Assembly (NCBI GenBank): GCA_023229385.1
Contig: JALNZI010000101.1
Span: 1 to 5,141, forward strand
Length of the DNA: 5,141 nucleotides
Reading direction: 5' to 3'
From: Candidatus Omnitrophota bacterium
GTDB lineage: Bacteria; Omnitrophota; Gorgyraeia; Gygaellales; Profunditerraquicolaceae
The notes under the pieces are model-generated. The model worked only from the letters and a program-made list of their open reading frames with translations. It was not told the DNA's origin and made no database searches. Position 1 is the stretch's first letter. Each line of letters starts with the position of its first letter. Shown one piece after another: positions 1-5,141 of the stretch. The position numbers and the translations under genes were made by a program.

Positions 1-253
1 TACCGAATATTTTGCCATTCTGCACACAGATAGTATCGGCGGCAATAATAACTCCGTTCTTTATTCTCGAGGCAGCATCTTTAGCCTTCCTCAGTGCATT
101 CAACTTTACCAACTCGATATAAGAAATTCCCTTGGCTTTTCTTTCTTCCTTAACTTTGCTCGGGAGGACTTTAAAGTTCAGCCCCATATTTTTTAATAAC
201 TTCCGGCGGGCTTTAGAGTGGGACGCTAAATATATTTTTAACATATCCGTCAT
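1..253 (-). CDS. maf: Maf-family nucleoside triphosphate pyrophosphatase (N-terminal part, cut by left edge)
   Basis: The first 84 residues are present; the gene runs off the left edge. Seen: the N-terminal signature LASHSKARRKLL (residues 9-20), which matches the family pattern LASxSPRRxxLL, and IIAADTICVQNGKIFG at the end of the fragment, which matches the family ADT motif carrying the catalytic aspartate. Family knowledge: Maf proteins hydrolyse nucleoside triphosphates to the monophosphate and pyrophosphate in the cytoplasm. The ADT form is typical of the YhdE-like dTTP/UTP group, whereas the YceF-like 7-methyl-GTP group has SDQ there, so pyrimidine specificity is inferred. The ATG at 253-251 overlaps the flavoprotein stop as ATGA, suggesting translational coupling. 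An in-frame ATG at 244-242 would remove only three residues and is also possible. No clear Shine-Dalgarno site precedes either. The SPRR proline is replaced here (SKARR), a mild deviation. Confidence 0.88.
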   Translation of the reverse strand, partial: MTDMLKIYLASHSKARRKLLKNMGLNFKVLPSKVKEERKAKGISYIELVKLNALRKAKDAASRIKNGVIIAADTICVQNGKIFG

Positions 254-1497
254 ACAGTTAACGCGGCGCTGTCACCGGCAAGATATCCCGTCGAGAAAGC
301 CGCCTGCAAATTAAACCCCCCGGTATCCGCATCCACATCAATCATCTCTCCGCAAAAATACAGCCCTTTAATCAGGCGCGACTCCATAGTCCGCGGATTT
401 ATCTCTTTTAAACTCACCCCGCCCCGGGTAACCATCCCTTCTTCAATAGGCCGCGGCCCGGAAATATCCATCCGGAATCCCTTAAGCAAAGAAATAATCT
501 TCTCTCTTTCCTTTTGCGTAATCTGGCTGCATTTCTTAAGCAAATCAATCGCGGATGCCTCTATAAAAACCTTAATTAATCTTAAAGGCAGCAATTCCTT
601 AAGCGCGTTTTTAATGCTCTTCTTGGCATTTGCCTTGAACTCCCTAAGCAGACGGTTATCTAATTGCTCGATGGATAAAGCCGGTTTTAAGTCTATCTCC
701 ACAAAAACATTTTTATTTTGCGCAAGCATATCTATTACCCTGCCGCTTAAAGTAACTACCAGAGGTCCGGATATCCCGGAGGCAGTAAAAACTAACTCGC
801 CTATCTCGGAAATAATCTGCGTCTTGCTGTCTGAAAACTTAAGCCTGATATTACGCAGAGATAGGCCCTCTAATTTCCTGGGATAGTCCTGTCTTACATC
901 AAGCGGGACTAAACCCGGTCGCAAAGCTACAATTTTATGCCCGAGCTTACGGGTAATATTTATCCCGGAGGCATCAGAACCGGTAGAACTGTAACTTGCT
1001 CCCCCCGAAGCGAAAATTACCCGATCACAGGCAATATTCACGCCATTCTCTAAACGCACAGCTTTAACCTTACCGGCATCTAAGAGCAAATTAATTACCT
1101 TGGCCTTATAAATAACCTGTACTCCGGAATTGATCAACTCTTTTTTTAATACATCAAGGATACTGGCGGCGCGGTCAGTCTGGGGAAAAACACGCATCTG
1201 GCGTTCTATTTTCATTTTTAAACCGCGCTGCTCAAAGAAATCAATCAGCTGGCGGTTAAAAAATTTCTTGAAGGCATCCCTTAAGAAATCGCCGTTTTTA
1301 GAGAATCGTTTCAGAAAATATTCCAGGTCTTCTGTATTAGTGAGGTTGCAGCGGCCCTTGCCGCTTAAGAGGAGTTTATTGCCGAGGGAGTCTTTTTTTT
1401 CAAGAAGAGTTACATCCTGGCCAAGGCCTGCAGCCCGGATCGCTGCCATCATACCCGATGGCCCACCGCCGATTACTACAATTTTTATCTTTTGCAC
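250..1497 (-). CDS. BaiN/HI0933-like (YhiN-type) FAD-dependent oxidoreductase
   Basis: This 415-residue protein belongs to the HI0933-like flavoprotein family (TIGR00275 type, often named BaiN-like or, misleadingly, aminoacetone oxidase). Seen: the FAD dinucleotide-binding motif GGGPSG (10-15) with Glu33 at the end of the second strand to hold the ribose; the family signature GNKLLLSGKGRCNLTN (39-54); FASGGASYSSTG (162-173); GELVFTASGISGP (233-245); and the C-terminal flavin-closing segment with TRGGV (357-361), MESR (371-374), GLYFCGEMIDVDADTGGFN (378-396) and a final G-AG pattern. Length is normal and all family blocks are present, so it should be a functional soluble flavoprotein. It starts with GTG; no better in-frame start places GGGPSG near the N terminus. 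It lies 9 bases after pyrE and overlaps maf by 4 bases. Its substrate is unknown: one clostridial member reduces bile-acid intermediates, but that should not be transferred to this protein. Confidence 0.9.
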   Translation of the reverse strand: MQKIKIVVIGGGPSGMMAAIRAAGLGQDVTLLEKKDSLGNKLLLSGKGRCNLTNTEDLEYFLKRFSKNGDFLRDAFKKFFNRQLIDFFEQRGLKMKIERQMRVFPQTDRAASILDVLKKELINSGVQVIYKAKVINLLLDAGKVKAVRLENGVNIACDRVIFASGGASYSSTGSDASGINITRKLGHKIVALRPGLVPLDVRQDYPRKLEGLSLRNIRLKFSDSKTQIISEIGELVFTASGISGPLVVTLSGRVIDMLAQNKNVFVEIDLKPALSIEQLDNRLLREFKANAKKSIKNALKELLPLRLIKVFIEASAIDLLKKCSQITQKEREKIISLLKGFRMDISGPRPIEEGMVTRGGVSLKEINPRTMESRLIKGLYFCGEMIDVDADTGGFNLQAAFSTGYLAGDSAALTV

Positions 1498-1504
1498 AAA
1501 GTTT

Positions 1505-1508
1505 ACCT
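1505..1508 (-). promoter_or_regulatory. Ribosome binding site of the flavoprotein gene, overlapping the pyrE stop
   Basis: Read on the minus strand, AGGT lies 7 bases before the GTG start at 1497-1495. Its AG belongs to the pyrE TAG stop codon. This supports the GTG as the true start and suggests coupled translation with pyrE. It is the only recognisable Shine-Dalgarno-like site before a gene start in the window. Confidence 0.5.
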
Positions 1509-2067
1509 AAAGACCGAAATCCGATAGCTTAAAGATCGATTCCAATTTTAAACCAGCCTTAGCCAGATTATCAACCGCGCCTTCGCTACGATCAACAATA
1601 ACAATCGCCTTCTCAGCTATTACCCCGATCTTGTCTAATGCCAGTTTAGCTTCCATGATCGCCTTGCCGCTGGTCGCCACATCGTCCACGAGAATTACCC
1701 GGCTGCCTTTTTTAAGCGCCGGCCCTTCTACCTGCCTTTGTGTCCCATGCTCTTTAGCCTGTTTACGCACAATAAAGGTTTTAATCGGGCACTTATTAAC
1801 ATAGCCTAAAGCAGCCAAAGCGCCGACAATAGGATCAGCACCTAGAGTGGGCCCGCCAATGGCATCCAAAGCTTCACCCTGAATCATATCTAATATTATA
1901 CTGGCAACCAGATAAGCGCCTTCCGGGGTCAAGGTAATTACCCGGCCATCAAGATAATAGTTGCTTTCCCTACCCGAAGAAAGCACAAACTTGCCTCTTT
2001 TTAACGCCTCCTGGTTCAATAAATCAAGCAATTTTGCTTTAAGTTGTTGCCGGGTTTGCTTTTCCAT
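1507..2067 (-). CDS. pyrE: Orotate phosphoribosyltransferase
   Basis: PyrE joins orotate to PRPP to form orotidine 5'-monophosphate, the fifth step of de novo UMP synthesis, in the cytoplasm. Seen in 186 residues: the substrate-side motif SGRESNYYLDGR (31-42); IGGPTLGADPI (70-80); the mobile catalytic loop RKQAKEHGT (101-109) with the expected Arg-Lys, Lys105 and His107; EGP (114-116); and the PRPP-binding motif RVILVDDVATSGKA (123-136) with the paired aspartates 128-129. It is shorter than the roughly 213-residue E. coli enzyme but fits the compact PyrE form found in many other phyla, and no motif is missing. The ATG at 2067-2065 gives the usual short N-terminal helix. It is first in a leftward unit with the flavoprotein and maf. 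No Shine-Dalgarno site precedes it; its promoter lies so close that the mRNA may have almost no leader. I see no pyrimidine attenuator in the short upstream space. Confidence 0.95.
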   Translation of the reverse strand: MEKQTRQQLKAKLLDLLNQEALKRGKFVLSSGRESNYYLDGRVITLTPEGAYLVASIILDMIQGEALDAIGGPTLGADPIVGALAALGYVNKCPIKTFIVRKQAKEHGTQRQVEGPALKKGSRVILVDDVATSGKAIMEAKLALDKIGVIAEKAIVIVDRSEGAVDNLAKAGLKLESIFKLSDFGL

Positions 2068-2075
2068 AGTTATTT

Positions 2076-2104
2076 ATTTTACTATCGATAAGCGCGACTG
2101 TCAA
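2076..2104 (-). promoter_or_regulatory. Predicted sigma70 promoter of pyrE
   Basis: On the minus strand a perfect -35 TTGACA (2104-2099) is followed, after exactly 17 bases, by TAAAAT (2081-2076), one mismatch from TATAAT. The usual 6-9 base step downstream puts the transcript start between 2070 and 2067, which is 0-3 bases from the pyrE ATG. This is inferred from consensus only. Confidence 0.7.
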
Positions 2105-2115
2105 TTACTTTGACA
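2099..2115. repeat. Palindrome formed by two back-to-back -35 boxes
   Basis: TGTCAATTACTTTGACA is a perfect inverted repeat with 6-base arms and a 5-base centre. Each arm is the TTGACA -35 element of one divergent promoter (pyrE to the left, comF to the right). The symmetry does not extend beyond the arms, so it may simply follow from two consensus -35 boxes facing away from each other. It could also be an operator for a dimeric regulator. The spacing makes it unlikely that two polymerases can occupy both promoters at once. Confidence 0.6.
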
Positions 2116-2138
2116 AAGGCACTTTTCATTGTTATTAT
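2110..2138 (+). promoter_or_regulatory. Predicted sigma70 promoter of the comF-lptF-lptG unit
   Basis: A perfect -35 TTGACA (2110-2115), a 17-base spacer, and TATTAT (2133-2138), one mismatch from TATAAT. Seven bases past the -10 box is position 2145, the A of the comF ATG, so the predicted mRNA is leaderless. It is the only clear promoter I found upstream of comF, lptF and lptG. The call rests on consensus match and position. Confidence 0.75.
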
Positions 2139-2144
2139 ATCTTT

Positions 2145-2870
2145 ATGTTGCGCGGATTATTTGCCGGCATAAAGGATTTAATTTATCCTAATTGCTGCCT
2201 GGCCTGCAAAAACAAGATCAGCCCGGCTAAGGAGCGGATTTTAATCTGCAGCCAGTGCTGGGACAAAATAGAGCATAACTTGCCGCCTTTCTGTGTATCC
2301 TGCGGCAGGCGCCTAGACAGAACAGGCACAGCTAAAAACATATGTTCAGGCTGCTTAAAAACTAAGTTTTACTTTGACCGGGCTTTTAGCCCCTGCGTAT
2401 ACACAAGTACAATAAAAAAACTGATTCATGAATTTAAATATTCCGGTAAGGATTATTTAGGTGAACCTTTTGGAAAGTTGATGAATAAGTTCATTAAAGA
2501 TTACCGCCTGCCTATCAAATACCTGGATTTTATCATCCCTATTCCGCTGCATAAAAGCCGGATGAGAGAAAGAGAGTTTAACCAGGCCCAGGTTTTAAGC
2601 GAACAGGTAGCCAAAGAGTTTAATAAAAAGGTGCTGCCTGATGTTTTAGTGCGCAACCGGCCGACCAGAACGCAAACTGAACTGGCGCCCGAACAACGAC
2701 GCAAGAATGTCGAGAGGAGTTTTACGGTCAGGGACGCAAAAGCGGTTAAAGACGCCAATCTTTTGCTCATTGATGATGTATTGACTACGGGAGCAACTTC
2801 CAGCGAAGCCGCCAAAGCCCTAAAAGATTCCGGAGCAAGAATAATCTTTGTAATGACCCTGGCTAACTAA
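2145..2870 (+). CDS. comF: ComF family protein (phosphoribosyltransferase-like, zinc-finger N terminus)
   Basis: ComF proteins are cytoplasmic and are needed for natural DNA uptake in several competent bacteria; their biochemical reaction is not firmly established. Seen in 241 residues: the N-terminal lipP-C-x-x-C pattern IYPNCCLAC (13-21), then Cys35-x2-Cys38, Cys50-x2-Cys53 and Cys67-x2-Cys70, enough for two zinc sites; the ComF block PIPLHKSRMREREFNQAQ (132-149); RNRPTRTQTEL (170-180) with R-x2-N at 186-189; and a C-terminal PRPP-type motif LLLIDDVLTTGAT (206-218) with paired aspartates. All family blocks are present and length is normal. The ATG at 2145 puts the first cysteine pair at residue 17, as usual for the family. 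No Shine-Dalgarno site is seen, consistent with a leaderless start. It is followed 2 bases later by lptF. A role in competence is inferred from the family only, since no other com gene is in view; a DNA-repair or nucleotide-salvage role is possible. Confidence 0.92.
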   Translation: MLRGLFAGIKDLIYPNCCLACKNKISPAKERILICSQCWDKIEHNLPPFCVSCGRRLDRTGTAKNICSGCLKTKFYFDRAFSPCVYTSTIKKLIHEFKYSGKDYLGEPFGKLMNKFIKDYRLPIKYLDFIIPIPLHKSRMREREFNQAQVLSEQVAKEFNKKVLPDVLVRNRPTRTQTELAPEQRRKNVERSFTVRDAKAVKDANLLLIDDVLTTGATSSEAAKALKDSGARIIFVMTLAN

Positions 2871-2872
2871 CT

Positions 2873-3976
2873 ATGAGAATCCTGCGCAATTATATCCTGA
2901 AGGAATTTTTCTCCCCCCTGTTATTATCCCTGGGGTTACTTACCTTTGTTATGGTCTTAATCGGCAATTTAAAACGTATTGCCGACCTGGTAATCAATAA
3001 AGGAGTGGACTTCTTTAGCGTAGTCCAGATTTTCATCTACCTTACACCCTACATAGTCACCTACACCCTGCCCATCTCGGTGCTTATCGCGGTATTACTT
3101 GCCCTAGGCAGGCTCTCAAGTGATAACGAAATAATTGCCATACGCTCAAGCGGAGTAAGCCTGTTCAAATTAATTATGCCTTTATTGATCGTTAGTTTAA
3201 TCTTAAGCTTAGGCCTGGTAGTTTTTAATGACCAGGCGGCCTCCTACGCACACTTTGCTTACCGCAAGACTTTAAAAGAAATGGGGATAAAAAACCCTAC
3301 CGCCGCCTTTGAAGAAGGGGTATTTATTGATACGTTCCAGAAATATATCCTTTTTATTTATCATGTTGACCAGAAAAAAAACCGGATGAATAACATCCGC
3401 ATTTATGAACCGCAGGGAGAAGACAGGCCTACGCGCACAATTGTGGCTAAAGCCGGTGAATTTATCAGCATCCCGGAAAAGAATATCGTGAAATTAAAGC
3501 TTATCGATGGGACAAGTGATGAACCTGACCCGGAAAACCCCACTAATTTTTATAAGCTTAACTTCCGCACTTATTTTATGAATTTGGATATGGGGCAGAT
3601 GCAGGATAGGGTTGTCGAGAAAAAATACAAAGAAATGACTATCCGGGAATTAAAGAAAGAGGCGAAAAAACTTAAAAAAGAAGGAATCAGTCCTGCGCCC
3701 TTGATTACCAAAATCCACGAAAAACTAGCCCTGGCTTTCTCCTGTTTTGTGTTCATGCTTTTAGGTTCCTCGCTGGGAATTATTACCCGCAGAAGGGAAA
3801 AATCCATTAATATCGGGATAGCTGTATTAATCATTACCTGCTATTACCCTCTGCTGATCGGTTCAGAGGCCCTGGCAATTGAAGGGCATATTCCTGCTGC
3901 GCTTGCCCTCTGGATACCGAATATCTTATTCGCCGGTATAGGAATATTTTTAACTCATAAACTATGCGCATCTTAG
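2873..3976 (+). CDS. lptF: LptF/LptG (YjgP/YjgQ) family permease, first of the pair; probable LptF
   Basis: This is an inner-membrane subunit of the LPS exporter, which with LptG and the ATPase LptB pulls LPS from the inner membrane and passes it to the LptC/LptA bridge. Seen in 367 residues: three N-terminal membrane segments (about 12-31, 50-79, 97-118), a periplasmic region (about 120-280) of the beta-jellyroll size, then three C-terminal segments (about 283-304, 312-333, 341-362). The conserved cytoplasmic coupling-helix block LGRLSSDNEIIAIRSSGVS (78-96) carries Glu86, matching the glutamate known to contact LptB in E. coli. HEKLALAFSCFVFMLLG (282-298) followed by an RRR turn is the family's fourth-segment signature. 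A lysine-rich helix (249-271) leads into that segment. It starts 2 bases after the comF stop and overlaps lptG by 13 bases, with no Shine-Dalgarno site, so translation is probably coupled. The F/G assignment rests on gene order and is less sure than the family. Confidence 0.9.
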   Translation: MRILRNYILKEFFSPLLLSLGLLTFVMVLIGNLKRIADLVINKGVDFFSVVQIFIYLTPYIVTYTLPISVLIAVLLALGRLSSDNEIIAIRSSGVSLFKLIMPLLIVSLILSLGLVVFNDQAASYAHFAYRKTLKEMGIKNPTAAFEEGVFIDTFQKYILFIYHVDQKKNRMNNIRIYEPQGEDRPTRTIVAKAGEFISIPEKNIVKLKLIDGTSDEPDPENPTNFYKLNFRTYFMNLDMGQMQDRVVEKKYKEMTIRELKKEAKKLKKEGISPAPLITKIHEKLALAFSCFVFMLLGSSLGIITRRREKSINIGIAVLIITCYYPLLIGSEALAIEGHIPAALALWIPNILFAGIGIFLTHKLCAS

Positions 3977-5064
3977 ACCGCTACATTTTAAAATCAGTTA
4001 TTTTTATATTCGTTTCCTGCATCTTTAGCTTTCTCTTCCTTTATATTATCATCGACGTGCTTTCTAACCTGGACGAGATATTAAAACACGGCGCCACTTT
4101 AACGCTGATGATCCGCTATTACTTATCATACCTGCCGGTAATGTTCGTGCAAGTTTCCCCTTTTGCCTGCCTGTTAAGCACGGTGTACACATTCGCCAAA
4201 CTTAACCATAACAATGAAATAATCGCCATGCGTTCAAGCGGCTTGAGTATATTGGAAATTGCCAAAAATGTCCTGTTTTTTGGTTTATTCATCAGCCTGT
4301 TGGTATTTTGGGTAAATGATCGGTTCGTCCCCTCGGCCTTAGCCGAGAATCAAAAGATCAAGATTCAAATGGAAGAGGGGCAAAACAGTCACAAGGCAAA
4401 AAAGCTGGAAGTAATTCTAAACCTTTCCATGTATGGTTCGAGGAACAGGTTATTTTTTATCAGCAGGTTCTTTACCAAGACTAAAACTATGGAAGGAATC
4501 ACTATTTTAGAGCATGACGATCACCAAAACCTGACCAAAAAGATTGTCGCTGATAAAGGTACTTACGTGGACGGATTATGGAGGTTCTCCAAATGTATCA
4601 CCTACGACTTTGACCGTAACGGACAGGTGATCGATGAACCGTCTTATTTCGACGAAGAGATTATGGCAATAGCCGAAACCCCAAGCGATTTTGCCAACCT
4701 CAGGCAGAAACCTGAACTAATGGATATACACCAGATGCAGGATTATATTTGGAGAGTTTCTAAAAGCGGGGCAACTACTGTAATCCGGAATTTAAAAGTT
4801 GACCTCTACCAGCGTTTTACCATGCCATTTACCAGCATAATAATCATCCTCCTGGGAATTCCTTTCTCTCTTATGAGCGGAAGACGCGCAACCGGCATGG
4901 CCTCTGTCGGAATATCAATTATCGTGGGATTCCTTTATTATATCCTGGACGCCGTATTCCTGGCCATAGGAAAATCCGGGCTGCTTATGCCTTTTGCGGC
5001 TGCGTCAATGAGCCATTTAATCGTCCTATCTTTCAGCCTTTACCTTATCGCAAGATTACCTTAA
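3964..5064 (+). CDS. lptG: LptF/LptG (YjgP/YjgQ) family permease, second of the pair; probable LptG
   Basis: This is the partner permease of the LPS exporter, forming with LptF the membrane cavity that takes LPS from the outer leaflet of the inner membrane. Seen in 366 residues: N-terminal segments at about 12-32, 52-78 and 98-117; a periplasmic beta-jellyroll-sized region (about 120-280); C-terminal segments at about 287-305, 312-335 and 341-363. The coupling-helix block NNEIIAMRSSGLS (83-95), with Glu85, closely resembles the same block in the gene before it. MPFTSIIIILLGIPFSLMSGRR (287-308) is the family signature at segment four. The start LDRYILK matches the LptG beginning LDRYIGK of E. 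coli, supporting the G call. The basic residue near the end of segment one known in E. coli LptG (Lys34) appears to be replaced by an acidic stretch (Asp31, Asp37, Glu38). It overlaps the upstream gene by 13 bases in another frame, so co-translation is likely. Confidence 0.91.
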   Translation: MRILDRYILKSVIFIFVSCIFSFLFLYIIIDVLSNLDEILKHGATLTLMIRYYLSYLPVMFVQVSPFACLLSTVYTFAKLNHNNEIIAMRSSGLSILEIAKNVLFFGLFISLLVFWVNDRFVPSALAENQKIKIQMEEGQNSHKAKKLEVILNLSMYGSRNRLFFISRFFTKTKTMEGITILEHDDHQNLTKKIVADKGTYVDGLWRFSKCITYDFDRNGQVIDEPSYFDEEIMAIAETPSDFANLRQKPELMDIHQMQDYIWRVSKSGATTVIRNLKVDLYQRFTMPFTSIIIILLGIPFSLMSGRRATGMASVGISIIVGFLYYILDAVFLAIGKSGLLMPFAAASMSHLIVLSFSLYLIARLP

Positions 5065-5072
5065 TTATTTTT

Positions 5073-5141
5073 TTAAGAAATATAAACACGCGGGATACGG
5101 CTGCCTAAACCGCAGACAATCTCATAGGGGATAGTTCCGGC
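5073..5141 (-). CDS. alr: Alanine racemase (C-terminal end only, cut by right edge)
   Basis: Only the last 22 codons and the TAA stop are inside the window. Seen: AGTIPYEIVCGLGSRIPRVY followed by Ile-Ser and stop. This matches the C-terminal block of PLP-dependent alanine racemases (T-I-x-Y-E followed by R-x-P-R), where the tyrosine contacts the PLP phosphate in the Bacillus enzyme. The enzyme interconverts L- and D-alanine and supplies D-Ala for peptidoglycan. The gene converges on lptG with 8 bases between the stop codons. The call rests on a short but distinctive segment; the catalytic lysine and the rest of the barrel lie outside the window, so a bifunctional or divergent form cannot be excluded. 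Confidence 0.82.
   Translation of the reverse strand, partial: AGTIPYEIVCGLGSRIPRVYIS

Noticed and set aside
132..314. Plus-strand open frame of about 60 codons over the maf start
   Set aside because: It is antisense to the clear Maf N terminus and spans the maf/flavoprotein junction, with no supporting signal.
614..886. Plus-strand open frame of about 90 codons inside the flavoprotein gene
   Set aside because: It lies wholly antisense to a gene with strong family motifs, has no ribosome site, and its translation looks like a reverse shadow (Ser/Leu/Arg-rich) with no recognisable domain.
1130..1510. Plus-strand open frame of about 126 codons over the 5' part of the flavoprotein gene
   Set aside because: It is antisense to the FAD-binding region, is rich in Arg and Ser, and matches no family that I recognise.
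2068..2144. Riboswitch or pyrimidine attenuator upstream of pyrE
   Set aside because: The predicted transcript has no leader, and the 77-base gap is filled by two promoters with no room for an RNA structure.
2501..2815. Minus-strand open frame inside comF
   Set aside because: It is a shadow of the conserved ComF and PRPP-motif region.
3571..3834. Minus-strand open frame inside lptF
   Set aside because: It is antisense to the fourth membrane segment and its hydrophobic stretches mirror that coding sequence; no independent evidence supports a gene.
1..3925. The 10-base string TACCGAATAT at the left edge and again near 3916 in lptF
   Set aside because: It is a single short match between two unrelated coding regions and is not more than chance would give.
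5060..5077. Possible bidirectional terminator at the lptG/alr junction
   Set aside because: The arms CTTAA/TTAAG are only five AT-rich pairs, so no stable hairpin is expected despite the T run.

Overview
The window looks like ordinary, gene-dense chromosome from a Gram-negative-type bacterium. It carries the two membrane subunits of the lipopolysaccharide (LPS) exporter, LptF and LptG, so an outer membrane is expected. Codon use is mixed, with moderate GC and many AAA and TTA codons. Proteins are compact, genes abut or overlap, and Shine-Dalgarno sites are scarce. By eye this suits an uncultivated diderm lineage such as Omnitrophota, but that placement is a low-confidence guess; nothing in the window settles the phylum. 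No mobile element, CRISPR array, tRNA or rRNA was seen.

The layout is two divergent transcription units leaving one short intergenic region (2068-2144), plus a convergent gene entering from the right. Leftward on the minus strand run pyrE (orotate phosphoribosyltransferase), a BaiN/HI0933-like flavoprotein, and a Maf-type nucleotide pyrophosphatase that runs off the left edge. Rightward on the plus strand run comF (a phosphoribosyltransferase-like competence protein), lptF and lptG. At the right edge are the last 22 codons of a minus-strand alanine racemase, ending 9 bases past the lptG stop.

The leftward unit is mainly nucleotide metabolism: PyrE makes orotidine monophosphate (OMP) for UMP synthesis, and Maf removes non-canonical or modified pyrimidine triphosphates. 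The flavoprotein between them has no obvious link to either. The rightward unit joins a ComF protein to LPS export. Alanine racemase adds a second envelope function, D-Ala for peptidoglycan.

The most notable feature is the pyrE-comF intergenic region. It holds two back-to-back sigma70-type promoters, each with a perfect TTGACA and a 17-base spacer. The two -35 boxes form a 6-5-6 palindrome. Both predicted transcription starts fall at or within a few bases of the ATG, so both lead genes may be translated from leaderless mRNAs. I did not find a convincing undescribed biological system here; the genes belong to known families.
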